Shown here: positions 12,696 to 22,460 of the stretch, piece by piece | Numbering within the stretch: the first letter of the stretch is position 1 | Layout: each line of letters begins with the position of its first letter | Assembly (NCBI RefSeq): GCF_023159225.1 | Contig: NC_063162.1 | Location: 99,867,594 to 99,931,593, forward strand | Origin: Perognathus longimembris pacificus | Taxonomy: Eukaryota; Chordata; Mammalia; Rodentia; Heteromyidae | Direction of reading: 5' to 3' | DNA: 64,000 nucleotides | Notes under the pieces: model-generated | Databases searched by the model: none | Told to the model about the DNA's origin: nothing | What the model saw: the letters and a program-made list of their open reading frames with translations, nothing else | Position numbers and translations under genes: made by a program

Positions 12696-13031
12696 GTGTT
12701 GAGATTGAGTCTTACTAACTTTGTTTTGTTTTGTTTTGTTTTGCCAGTCCTGGGCCTTGGACTCAGGGCCTGAGCACTGTCCCTGGCTTCTTTTTGCTCA
12801 AGGCTAGCACTCTGCCACTTGAGTCACAGTGCCACTTCTGGCCATTTTCTGTATATGTGGTGCTGGGGAATCAAACCCAGGGCTTCAAGTATACGAGGCA
12901 AGTGCTCTTGCCACTAGGCCATATCCCCAGCCACAGTCTTACTAACTTTGTGCTCTGCCTGGCCTCAAACCACATTCCTTCCAATCTCTACCTCCCAAGC
13001 AGCAGGGATTATCAGTGTGTGCCCAGTCTCA
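12696..13031 (-). mobile_element. B1 SINE split by an IDL-Geo insertion
   Basis: Antisense B1 sequence begins just before 12708 and resumes after 12950 (GCTCTGCCTGGCCTCAAACC, CTACCTCCCAAGCAGCAGGG). The interruption is the IDL-Geo at 12724-12934, whose 16-bp duplication copies B1 sequence. Confidence 0.6.
12724..12934 (-). mobile_element. IDL-Geo SINE nested in B1
   Basis: A complete minus-strand dimer: tail as TTTTG repeats at 12724-12741, right monomer (GCCAGTCCTGGGCC onward), then left monomer ending in CATATCCCCAGCC. It is flanked by a perfect 16-bp repeat AGTCTTACTAACTTTG at 12708-12723 and 12935-12950, proving recent target-primed insertion into the older B1. Confidence 0.96.
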
Positions 13032-13332
13032 TGTTGTAAAACTGAATTCTCTATGTTAAATCTATATGTGTGAATGTATATAAAATAAATATATGTACAG
13101 TCAAACACATATATGTCCAAAATTTGACAAACACATCAGTATGGTCTCCCCACCAATGTTTCAAAGAGTAAATATTCTTGTAAGCACAGAGAGTTCCTTC
13201 ATAGCCCTTTTTCCTTCCTCATCTATGCTTAGGCAGCTTCTGATTTGTATCTCTATTATTAATATTGGCTTTCCTTTTTTGGATATGACCACAGTGCAAT
13301 TGTATAGTACATGTTCTTTTGTTTCTAGATAC

Positions 13333-13924
13333 TTTTTTTCCCAAATTTTTATTATCAAACTGATGTACAGAGAGGTTAGAGTTTCATATGTTAGGCATTG
13401 GATACATTTCTTGTACTGTTTGTTACCTTGTCCCTCATACCCCCCTTCCCCTTCCCCGTTACCCTTTCCCCCCCTGAGGTGTTCAGTTCACTTACACCAA
13501 ACAGTTTTGCAAGTATTGCTTTTGTAGTTGTTTCTCTTTTTTTACCCTGTGTCTCTCAATTTTGGTATTCCCTTTCAATTTCCTAGTTCCAATACCAGTA
13601 TACACGGTTTCCAATATACTCAGATAAGATTACAGAGATAGTGTAGGTACAACCACAGGAAGGTGATACAAGAACATCATCAATAATAGAAGCTACAGAT
13701 ACACATGGGACGTTGAAAGTAGTTACAACTGTGATATAACAATTGTTTCCATAACATGGAGTTCATTTCACTTAGCATCATCTTAGGTGTTCATAAGGGT
13801 ATAGCTATTGGGCCTTGTGATGCTCTGCTATGACTTGCCTAAACCTGTACTAATTATTCCCAATAAGGGAGACCATAGAGTCCATGTTTCTTTGGGTCTG
13901 GCTCACTTCACTTAGTATAATTTT
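13333..13924 (-). mobile_element. Young-type L1 3' end inside an old L1
   Basis: From the T-run and AAATTTTTATTATCAAACTG through the 3' UTR to the end region of ORF2 (CACTTCACTTAGTATAATTTT), it closely matches the L1 at 31258-33748 and stops where old L1 sequence resumes. No clear target-site duplication is seen, so a recombinational origin is possible. Confidence 0.9.
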
Positions 13925-14135
13925 ATTGAAATAATTGTTTTGAAATATATCCATGTTGCTCTATATAAAGATATTCATTGCTTGGGTAGTATTCCATTGT
14001 TATTGTATAAACAATGTAGTTTTGTATACCAAAGCTAATTTATCTATCCATTGCTTGATGAACTTTTGAGATTTTTTTCCAGTTTAGAACTATCATCAAA
14101 CAATAGTTAAAAAGAGTTAATGAATGTTTTTCACA

Positions 14136-14320
14136 TGGCAGGGTACAGCACATGCCTGTAATCTCTATTACTTGGCAGCCCAGGGCAAAGCACCACACTG
14201 TGTCTGAAAAATAACTAAAGCAAAAGAGACTAGAGTTATGACTCAATTAGTAGAGTGCCTGCCAAGCAAGTGTCAAGCCCTCAGTACAATCCCTAGTACT
14301 ACCAATGTGTTCATAAAACA
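14136..14320 (+). mobile_element. B1-ID dimeric SINE
   Basis: A short B1-like half (GCACATGCCTGTAATCTCTA) is followed by an ID-like half (about 14225-14312, TTAGTAGAGTGCCTGCC and AGTACAATCCCTAGTACTACC). It runs directly into the microsatellite at 14319. Confidence 0.6.
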
Positions 14321-14476
14321 CACACACATGCACACACACACACACACACACACACAGAGCAAGAGAGAGAGAGAGTGATAGAAAGAGAGAAAGAGAGAGG
14401 GAGGGAGGGAGAAAGAGAGAAAGCGCAAAGGTAGTATATGTGTGTGTGTGTGCACGTGTGTGCATATGTACACACA
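14319..14476. repeat. Compound CA / GA / TG microsatellite
   Basis: Three blocks in order: CA repeats (about 14319-14357), GA/GGGA-rich purines (about 14358-14432), and TG repeats (about 14438-14463). It probably grew from the A-rich tail of the adjacent SINE. Frames through it are simple-repeat artefacts. Confidence 0.9.
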
Positions 14477-14691
14477 TGAATAGAAAAATAAATGTTTGGC
14501 TGTGTAATTTTGCAAATCTGTTGAAAGATTTTCACTTTCACCACCAATGTTGGAGAAATCCATTTCTCTAAATAGATGAAAGCACTCAGTGCTCAAAGTT
14601 GTCAGTCTTAAAATTTACTCACTCTGAGGTGTGAATTAGTATATCAGTAAGATTTGAGTTTAAAATTTTTAGGTTGTTGGTTTGCTTTTAT

Positions 14692-14798
14692 TTTATTTTT
14701 AGTTTTTTGAAACTGTTGATCACTATGTAATTGAGGGTGGGCCTCAAACTCCCAACTTTTCTGACTCTTCTTTCCAAGTGCTGAGATTGTGGGATACC
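14692..14798 (-). mobile_element. B1 SINE, diverged
   Basis: Antisense B1 pattern: ATCACTATGTAATTGAGGG, GGCCTCAAACTCCCAAC, and CAAGTGCTGAGATTGTGGG. It interrupts old L1 sequence. Confidence 0.6.
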
Positions 14799-15289
14799 AA
14801 TTTTTATAGATTCCCATATGTTCTATTTTAAAGTTTGTTGCAGATGTATGTACTGGAAGAGTTTTTCTTTAATTTTCTACTGATCTTACATTGTTATATA
14901 ATATTTACAAGAGTCCATTTTGTTAGTATTTTTCTTTTACAGAAAATCTGTATTCTAACTAATGAAGCATTTCCTCCCTTGTGCTTGAGAAATTCTGTGT
15001 GGTGTTAGGATTATTTTTTGTCTAGTTCTAATCTCAAATTGATTTTTATGGACAGAGTGAGATTGGTATCAGATCCAAATTTTTCTGACATATCAAGTTG
15101 TTTAAGCATCATTTTTTAAAATGAGTTTTAGTGGATTGCCTTAGAGGTTTGTTGAGCTAGAGTGGTTCATTTGTGTGGGGGTGAATTTCAGGACTCTGTT
15201 CTGTGATAGAGTCTATTTGTCTATCCACTGTACCATCACACTGGGTCCTTTGCAAACAAACTGCTAATTGCTTTTGTTGTTGATATTGG

Positions 15290-15522
15290 TGGTGGTGTTT
15301 TGTGTAGGCTTGAACTCAGGGCCTGGATGCTGTCCTTTAGCTTTTTCACTCAGTCTGGTATTCTACCACTTGAGCTACAGCTTTATTTATCCCTTTTTTG
15401 CTGGTTGATTGGAGATGAGAGTCTTGAAGACTTTCCTGTCTGGAATGGCTTTGAACCAGGATCCTCACATTTCAGCCTCCTGTGTAGGTAGGATCCTAGG
15501 TGTGAGTCACGAGTGCCTAGCT
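15290..15522 (-). mobile_element. B1-dID-like dimeric SINE
   Basis: The right half (about 15300-15395: GGCTTGAACTCAGGGCCTGG, CTACCACTTGAGCTACAGC), linker GCTGGTTGATTGGAGATGAG, and B1-like left half (CTTTGAACCAGGATCCTCA, GATCCTAGGTGTGAGTCAC) are all present on the minus strand. Confidence 0.8.
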
Positions 15523-15905
15523 TACTACTATACACCTCCCTCCCAGACTTTTTTTAAAATAGGCTTTCTTTTTTTCTCTTTTCTATTCAGGTATAACAAG
15601 CACACAAATGCATACCTTTTGGGGTGTTCACTAAAGTTTTATTACAGCTTTATACTGAATGGTGGTCAGATAATGAAGATCTTTCAAGTTGATGGTTTTC
15701 AACATTGTTCTGCATGTTCTGCATAGCTTATACTTTCATATAAAGTTTAAAAATAGCTTGTGTACCCAAAAGAGCCCCTTGAGTTTGGTATGGATTATAT
15801 CAAATATCTAACTAGAGTTTTTAGTGCTTCTTACAAATCCATCTTACATTTACATCTGGTACGATATTCTTTCATTATGAACAACAATAATTTGTTTTAG
15901 CAATT
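15523..15905. other. Unassigned sequence
   Basis: No repeat or gene recognised. It may be further old L1 but I cannot place it. Confidence 0.4.
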
Positions 15906-16105
15906 CTTTTTTCATTTTTTATTGTCAAAGTGATGTACAGAGGGGTTACAGTTTGATATGTAAGGTAGTGAGTACATTTCTTATCTAACTTGTTACCTCT
16001 TCCCTCATTTTCCCCTGCCTCCCACTCCCCATCCCCCCCATGAGTTGTACAGTTGGTTTACACCATATCGTTTTGTAAGTATTGCTGTTGCATTGGTTAT
16101 GGTAA
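15906..16105 (-). mobile_element. L1 3' end, type C
   Basis: Antisense 3' terminus with TTTTTATTGTCAAAGTGATG, GTACAGAGGGGTTACAG, the C-rich complement of the purine tract (about 16010-16040), and TAAGTATTGCTGTTGCATTG. It is truncated within the 3' UTR. Confidence 0.82.
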
Positions 16106-16129
16106 ATATCTGCCACAAACTCTCTAAAA

Positions 16130-16375
16130 TTCTTACCTTTTGGACAGTGCTGGAATTTGAATTTAAAGCCTTGAACTTGTTAGGCAAGCATTCTGCCACT
16201 TGAGTCACACATTTAGCACTGTTGCTTCTATGTTACTTTTAGATTAGGGTCTAGCTTTTTGCTGAAGCCAGTCTGGACCACCGATATGTTAACCATGCTA
16301 GGCTTATTGGTTGAAATGAGATCTTGCTAACTTTTTGCCTAGACTAGCTTCAAATCATGATCATCTAGATTTAAT
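16130..16375 (-). mobile_element. B1-ID/dID-like dimer, old
   Basis: An ID-like right half (CAAGCATTCTGCCACTTGAG) is followed by B1-like antisense sequence (GAGATCTTGCTAACTTTTTG, GCCTAGACTAGCTTCAAATC). It is poorly conserved and may include a second, partial B1. Confidence 0.55.
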
Positions 16376-18009
16376 CTGTCTGCTCTTAATTGTTTATTTA
16401 TGGTCATCATTCATGTTCATTATTTATATTCATTATGAAAGTGTTTTCTCTGGAAATAAAAAGAATTCTAGGTTGCCAAATTTCAGCCTCCAAAGTGGCG
16501 AATTACATATATTTTTACACTGCTCCTTATTCTGAGTAGTGTGTGGTTTTGCGTTACCTCGTATATAACGTGCCTTTTCCCCATCTGTGCTGAAACCTAT
16601 TGTGTGTCATTGAATGTGGTATGTACTACTCTGGTTTCTTTCAATATAGCCTGATTTTTTCACTAAGCTCTTGGAAATGTAGGTTGACATTTCCACACTT
16701 TAGAAATAAAGGTTGAGGTCTCCAGTACCACTGAGACTTTTGTAAAGTTTTCATGTAGCAGCTCCTCAAATACTTCTGATCTATTCATTAGCTCTCTCAG
16801 TTCTTTCCATCTTCTGCCAAGAATTTATTTTATACTAGTAGTTATGAACCAGGGATATTTTAGTCCCTAGGAAACACTCACCGATACTTAGTCACATTCT
16901 TTTCAGTTGCCAGAACTAGAAAGTGTTGCTATTGGCAACAGATGGGTAGATGTTGTACAGCATACTTCAGGGCACGAAGACCACTTTCTAACAAACAATT
17001 GTTTCCTCCAAAATGTCAATAAAAATGTCAAATGTCAAAATGCCAAGGTGGAGAAGCCATATAGGCTTCTTCCCATAGGAATCATCTAATATTATTTGTC
17101 TGTATTTCATTCTCTCTTTACATTCCAGTTTTGATATTTTCTATTGCCATCTTCAATTGTATTAATCTTGCCCACTACAATATTCTCTCTGTCTCATGTC
17201 CCTTTCCATTTTAGCATCTTTTCCAAAATTGCTCCTTTTATTCTCATAATTAACTGTTACTTGCAAAGCCAGTAGTAAATCTTCTTCAGACAGCATTGCA
17301 CATTATTGCTTCCAGGATGGCAGAACTTGTACACTCTTGGGTTAAAATGGGCAGTGAAACAGACAGACTCCAGGTCCTGGGAAGGTTGACTTTGTGCAGT
17401 CAGCACTCAAAGCAGACCTAATGTATCATAATAATGAGAATCAAAGGGTGTATTTATTCTTCTTACTTTGCAAAAATAAATGATGTGTTGGCAGCATCAC
17501 ACAGGCAAGACCAAGTACACACTGTGTCCTGAATCAACTGCTACCACATGAGTCTTCCTGCTTTAGACATTTGAGCCCACAGTGACAAAATAGATCCCTG
17601 GATATACCTCTATGTGTGGGTCCTTTGATACCTCTGAAGCAAACGCTGGTGTTGGATAGATGCCTTCTGCATGGAGGGATAGCTTTTTCTATGTCTTATA
17701 ATAGTAGAGTGGATAATTATCCCCTAGTACTATCTTTTGTTATCATTCATCTCTCAATATTTTCTTTTGTCTCTTGGCATTAATCAGTTACTTAGAACTG
17801 TATTATTCTCTCCAAAATATTAGGAGATTCATATGTACCTTATTTTCATCAATTTTATTTATTTACATTGTGACAAACCTACATGCCTTTAAATTTATGA
17901 GATTTAAATGATGGCCAGTGTAGTGGCCCATACTTTGATAAGCTGCTTTGTTCAGTTTGGGGGCATAATTTTCTCTAAATATCAGTAAAGTGAGCAGGTA
18001 TTGTTGTCT
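16376..18009. other. Unassigned sequence
   Basis: No gene or clear repeat recognised. Short frames at 16335-16535 and 16907-17089 have no family motif. A local TGTCAATAAAAATGTCAAATGTCAAAATG repeat cluster lies at about 17013-17043; such a small array is not a feature in itself. Confidence 0.4.
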
Positions 18010-18380
18010 TTTCTATGCTTACTGATTTTTTTTGCCTATTTGTCCTTTCAACTACTGAAAGATGTTCAAATCTCCAACTGTTATTATGTTCTTTTTATTT
18101 CATGCTTTCATTCTGCCAGAATTTGCTTTGTTTTTGAAGTCTTTAAGAACCTTCACATGATGTCTTCCCGATAAAGTTATTCTTTTATCATTACAAAATA
18201 TTGCTTTATCCCAAGAACATTCTTTGTTTTGAAATTCACTCGATTTGACATAAATACACAGGCATCAGCTTTACTATTTTTGACTTGAGCATAGTCTATA
18301 ATTTGTCATTCTATTACTTTCAAATCCAGCCTATTTATATTTAATGCAGATCTGGTGTGGACAGCATGTAATGTGACTAT
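18010..18380 (-). mobile_element. Possible old L1-derived segment
   Basis: The order of CCTATTTGTCCTTTCAACTA, TTGCTTTATCCCAAGAACAT and a late GACAGCATGTAATG matches a common old mammalian L1 segment as I remember it. Divergence is high. Confidence 0.4.
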
Positions 18381-18728
18381 ATTTTATTATGCACTCTGAT
18401 AGTGTCAGAGTATTTTCAGTATTACTTCACCTACATTGAAAATAAGCACAGGTATAGTTGGCTTGATGCCTAACATTTTTGTGTGTTTTCTATTTAATGC
18501 CCTGCTATGAGCTCTCTATTCTTCCTTCCTCTTCAGAGTTACTTAAATTATAGCCAGCATTCCATTTAGTTCTTTTATTGGATTTTTACTTAGAAAATGA
18601 AAGTACAAGAAGTACACAATTTTAACTTTAAACTCTATGCTATATGATATAAATGAGAAGTATCAGTGTGAATTTATAATTGTTTAAGAACATATATCCA
18701 CATTCTTCCACTGAAGAGCTTAGAAGAA

Positions 18729-18931
18729 GGGCTGGGGATATAGCCTAGTGGCAAGAGTGCCTGCCTCGGATACACGAGGCCCTAGGTTCGATTCCCCAGC
18801 ACCACATATACAGAAAACGGCCAGAAGCGGCGCTGTGGCTCAAGTGTCGGAGTGCTAGCCTTGAGCGGGAAGAAGCCAGGGACAGTGCTCAGGCCCTGAG
18901 TCCAAGGCCCAGGACTGGCCAAAAAAAAAAA
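18729..18931 (+). mobile_element. IDL-Geo SINE, young subfamily
   Basis: Complete dimer with an A-tail, flanked by a perfect repeat AGAGCTTAGAAGAA (18715-18728 and 18932-18945). It has the linked diagnostic bases GCCTCGGATAC, AACGGCCAGAAGCGGCGC, TTGAGCGGGAAG and CCAAGGCCCAGG that define a distinct group shared with 19829 and 59721. Confidence 0.97.
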
Positions 18932-19177
18932 AGAGCTTAGAAGAAATGTCACCCAAAACAATGCATTTATAATCGAATGCCCAAGCTCTGGTTGTAAATG
19001 TCACTCCTATTTAAAAATTATCAGGATTGTCACTGTAAAAACACAGGGTGATCCTGAAACAATTTGCTGCCTCAGAAAGCAAGGATGAGTCTAACTACTA
19101 GAAAGGACACATCAGAAGACAGTGTAAATAATCCCTAAAATGGTCACTAATGACAGGGAAAACTAAACAGAAAAGAA

Positions 19178-19460
19178 AGCCAGGTGCAGGTAGCTCATGA
19201 CTGTAATCCTGGTTATTTGGGAGGCTGGGATGGTTGGAATTCTAGCTTAAGGCCATCCCAGACATCAATGTTCATGAGACTCCATCTCAATGAAGAGTTG
19301 AATGTGGGAGCACCAACCTATTATTCTAGCTATAGGTGTCACATATTGGGGACGAAAATGAGACCCTACCTGAAAAAAACAACCACTAGAAAATACAGAC
19401 AGGACTCAGGAGTCAGAGCAGCTGCTTGGGAAGCACCGAGTTCTAAGTTCAAACCTAAGT
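19178..19460 (+). mobile_element. Composite B1-like SINE with extended middle and ID-like end
   Basis: Starts as B1 (GCCAGGTGCAGGTAGCTCAT, TGTAATCCTGG), then contains a further 7SL-like stretch (TATTCTAGCTATAGGTGTCA, GAAAATGAGACCCTACCTG), then an ID-like end (CAGCTGCTTGGGAAGCACC, AGTTCTAAGTTCAAACC). It is longer than ordinary B1-ID dimers. Confidence 0.5.
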
Positions 19461-19720
19461 GAAATTCATTTATTTTTATTTATTTAAATGATGATCATTG
19501 CTTCTGACATTGATTGGAAGAGAATGGACCCATACACCCACAAAAATATTTTATGAAAGGTCAAAAGCTGTGAGGGAGAGAAATAACTTCCTGTTAGAAT
19601 TTAAAGAAAAGGAAAAATGTAACTGTATAGCAGTTATCTAGCAACCTAGAAAAGAAATTAGGAAAAGGATAAGATTCACTTTAGACATTTCTAAACTTTT
19701 ATCTCCCTAACTGTTAGAAT

Positions 19721-19812
19721 ACACTGATCAAGACACATTGTATCCATAAATTGCTTTATTGAATGGTAACTCCTTTGTACAACTACTTAAAGATGGTAAA
19801 ATATATAGGTTA
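19721..19812 (+). mobile_element. Old L1 3' end, type B
   Basis: ACACTGATCAAGACACATTG, then GAATGGTAACTCCTTTGTAC and AACTACTTAAAGATGG match the type B terminus repeated elsewhere in the window. Confidence 0.55.
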
Positions 19813-19828
19813 AAAAACTAGATAAACA

Positions 19829-20041
19829 GGGGCTGGGGATATAGCCTAGTGGCAAGAGTGCCTGCCTCGGATACATGAGGCCCTAGGTTCGATTCCCCAG
19901 CACCACATATACAGAAAACGGCCAGAAGCGGCGCTGTGGCTCAAGTGGCAGAGTGCTAGCCTTGAGCGGGAAGAAGCCAGGGACGGTGCTCGGGCCCTGA
20001 GTCCAAGGCCCAGGACTGGCCAAAAAAAAAAAAAAAAAAAA
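19829..20041 (+). mobile_element. IDL-Geo SINE, young subfamily
   Basis: Complete dimer with a roughly 25-base A-tail. Flanking repeats AACTAGATAAACA (ending 19828) and AACTTGATAAACA (ending 20057) differ by one base. It carries the same diagnostic bases as the copy at 18729. Confidence 0.96.
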
Positions 20042-20840
20042 AAAAACTTGATAAACAAAAATAACAGAAAATATCTGAATAACATTACCAACAAATGACT
20101 TATTGCAACTTAGAAAACACAATCAAATTGGAGCAAGTGCACATAGAAATATTCAGAGGCCATATGCTCAGCTAGAAAATAGGTCTTCATAATTATCAAA
20201 TAATGCTATTAAATTAGATTCATTAGCAATAAGATATCCAGAAAATTCTCCAGATTTGCATACCAAACATGTTTAAGTAGCACATATATCACAGAACAAC
20301 TCACAGAAAAGATTACAAGATATATTCAATAACAATGAAAATACAAAATATCTAAACTAATGTAGTAGAGGAAAACTAGTCATTAGAAGAAAGTATATAA
20401 CGTTAAATGCTTGCATTAGAAAAGAAAGGAGGAAATAATCTTCCACTTCAAGGAAAGCCAGAAAAGAAATTAACAGAAAAAAAAATAATTAAATTGGAAA
20501 GAAAAAGAAAGCCTTAAGAATGTAATGGGGAAAAATAATGAAAATAACAGAGATGAATTTCATGTACATTGATGGTATTTCCAAGAAGTAGATAACAAAA
20601 ATTTGAGAAATAAAAATACCAAAGAGTTTGTTCTATGAAAAAAAATTCATAAGTTAACTCCTAAAATACTGATGAATGTAAAAGAGTAAGCAAATCACTA
20701 ATATAAGAAATAGAAAATGAAATATCCAGAGATCCTATGGCTATATCAAAAGGACAATATGGTACTCTTATAAACTAAATCTAGCTCCCATATATATGGG
20801 AAAGCATGTATCCTTTATTTTTCTAGGCCTAACTAACTTA

Positions 20841-20905
20841 ACATACTCCTTTGTTAAATGCTAACTACTTTATATAGCTACTTAAAGATAAAGTAAATAA
20901 ATAAA
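20841..20905 (+). mobile_element. Old L1 3' end, type B, inside an older L1
   Basis: ATACTCCTTTGTTAAATGCT and TAGCTACTTAAAGATAAAG resemble the type B terminus. The inserted piece probably begins near 20775, where ORF2-like sequence stops. Confidence 0.42.
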
Positions 20906-21290
20906 GACAGTCACATTCAGAAACTACAAAAATAGAAGAATAACTCAAACTGTAAGTTTATCAGTATTGACTACAGAAATAAAATTTTCTATTAAAATGC
21001 TTTCATAAAGAACAATTCCACGTTTCCATATTTTTCTGGTGAACTCTCTGAAATACATAAGGAAGAAATAATTCTTGTCTTAGATACCTCCTAGGAGGAA
21101 AAAAAAATCAGAAAGATCATCTCCAATCTAATTTTACAAGTCCAATAACACCTTGATGCCAAAAACCTTCCAGACATTACCAAATAATTATAGGAAAAAC
21201 GACCGAAGTAATATTAATTTGAGTTTAAAGATTTGATTTTCATGCTCAAGTTGACCTATCACAGACATGCAACACTGGTTTAATATTTTC

Positions 21291-21491
21291 TCTCTTTTTT
21301 TTGCCAGTCCTGGGGCTTGAACTCAGGGCCTGGGTACTATCCCAGAGCTTTTGCTCAAGGCTAAAACTCTACCACTTGAGCCACAGCTCTACTTCTGGTG
21401 TCTTTTCTCTGTTTATGGGTTACTAAGGAATTGAACCCAGTGCTCATGCATGCTAGTCAAGCACTCTACCACTAAGTCACATTCCCAGCCC
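21291..21491 (-). mobile_element. IDL-Geo SINE, old
   Basis: Complete minus-strand dimer from a T-run and GCCAGTCCTGGGGCTTGAAC to CACATTCCCAGCCC. Substitutions are more numerous than in other copies and no duplication is visible. Confidence 0.9.
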
Positions 21492-21504
21492 TTTTCTTTT
21501 TTAA

Positions 21505-21606
21505 AATTTTGTTGGTAATGGGGTTTGAACTTGGAGTCTAGGTGCTGTCCTTGAGTTCTTTTGCTCAAGGCTAGAGCTCTATCACTTTGAGACACAACAC
21601 CACGTC
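21505..21606 (-). mobile_element. Lone Geo/dID right monomer
   Basis: Only the right-hand module is seen (GGGGTTTGAACTTGGAGTC, TTTTGCTCAAGGCTAGAGC). Neither an ID left monomer nor a B1 half is attached. Confidence 0.65.
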
Positions 21607-21664
21607 CTAATATTTTCATTTTTAATTAATTAATTTGTTTTCCACTTGTACATTTTTCCTTTTT

Positions 21665-22190
21665 TAAATGTTGTACAAAGTAACTACTATTCAACAAAGT
21701 AGTTTATGAATATAGTGTATCTTGATCAATGTCATCCCTTTCAACATTCTCACCTGCCCCTCCCAGCCTACCCCTTCCCTCACTTTTCCTAATTTTTAGG
21801 TTATAAACTTAGGGGGTATTTTGTCATATAACAAAGTAGTTTATGTGTACATTGTCTCTTAATCTGTGTCATCCCTTCAACATCATCCCCTCTTCAATCT
21901 ACCCCTTCCCTTATTTTTCTCAACCCTGTAGTATATGATGAATTCTTGCCTGCATTCTTTCCATTTCCTCCCTTCACTCTTCTACCCTTCTCCTCTTGTC
22001 CCTACCCACTCCTCTTGCAAGTACCCTTTTCCAGGCACTTACTTTTTGGGCTTTGACTTAGTCTTTATAAAGAATTATATTATTTGAACTCTCCACAGAG
22101 TCTATTATACTTTAGTTAATTCATTTTAAACCACTTACATACAATGCCCTGTGTTTACTTATAGAGTTATAGGCATATTCTAGCTACCAC
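21665..22190 (-). mobile_element. Two old L1 3' ends in tandem, type B
   Basis: Two successive copies start near 21665 (GTAACTACTATTCAACAAAG, TATCTTGATCAATGTCATCC) and near 21801 (CATATAACAAAGTAGTTTAT, CTTAATCTGTGTCATCCC). Both continue into C-rich sequence complementary to a purine-rich 3' UTR. Confidence 0.6.
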
Positions 22191-22460
22191 AATAGGGAAA
22201 ACCATGCACAGTTTTCCCTCTTAAGACAATAAAGGAAGACAATTACGGAATCATCTCACTAGATGCCAAAGGAAAAATTATGGATGCCAATCCTCATTTA
22301 TGCTAAAAAAAAAAAAAACAAACTTAAGAAGTAAGAGAGGAAAAACATCCTCAATCTGATTCTGAGCATCCAAGGAAGAATAACAACTACAAATTGAACA
22401 ACTACTGCCATAGGTGTTGTAAAACACTCACCCTTTCCTATAAGGGTAGGAAACAAAGAA

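Larger units (their letters stand above)
13095..15245 (-). mobile_element. Old L1 (3' UTR into ORF2), heavily interrupted
   Basis: Antisense old-L1 signatures occur in the right order: 3' UTR (about 13180-13332), the AGTATTCCATTG/TTATCTATCCATTG segment (13925-14135), the ORF2 segment with CACTTTCACCACCAATGTTGG (about 14490-14670), and further ORF2 (about 14820-15245) including GTCTATTTGTCTATCCACTG. Later insertions split it: a young L1, a B1-ID with microsatellite, and a B1. No frame survives. Confidence 0.6.
20060..22460 (+). mobile_element. Old L1 ORF2, fragmented by later insertions
   Basis: Plus-strand ORF2-like signatures appear in order: the CGTTAAATGCTTGCATTAGA segment (about 20400), the GAATGTAAAAGAGTAAGCAA segment (about 20675), TTTTTCTGGTGAACTCTCTG (about 21030), CTAATTTTACAAGTCCAATA (about 21128), and, after interruption, AATCATCTCACTAGATGCC (about 22250) to about 22460. 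Insertions at 20775-20915 and 21281-22224 break it. No reading frame survives. Confidence 0.6.

Noticed and set aside
13093..13586. Frames of up to 144 codons across L1 3'-UTR sequence
   Set aside because: They cross the junction of old and young L1 3' UTRs; the same peptide pieces recur at 46685-47020 from the same UTR.
18729..20041. Regularly recurring near-identical units, considered as a CRISPR-like array or satellite
   Set aside because: The units are dispersed SINEs with individual A-tails and target-site duplications, in both orientations.
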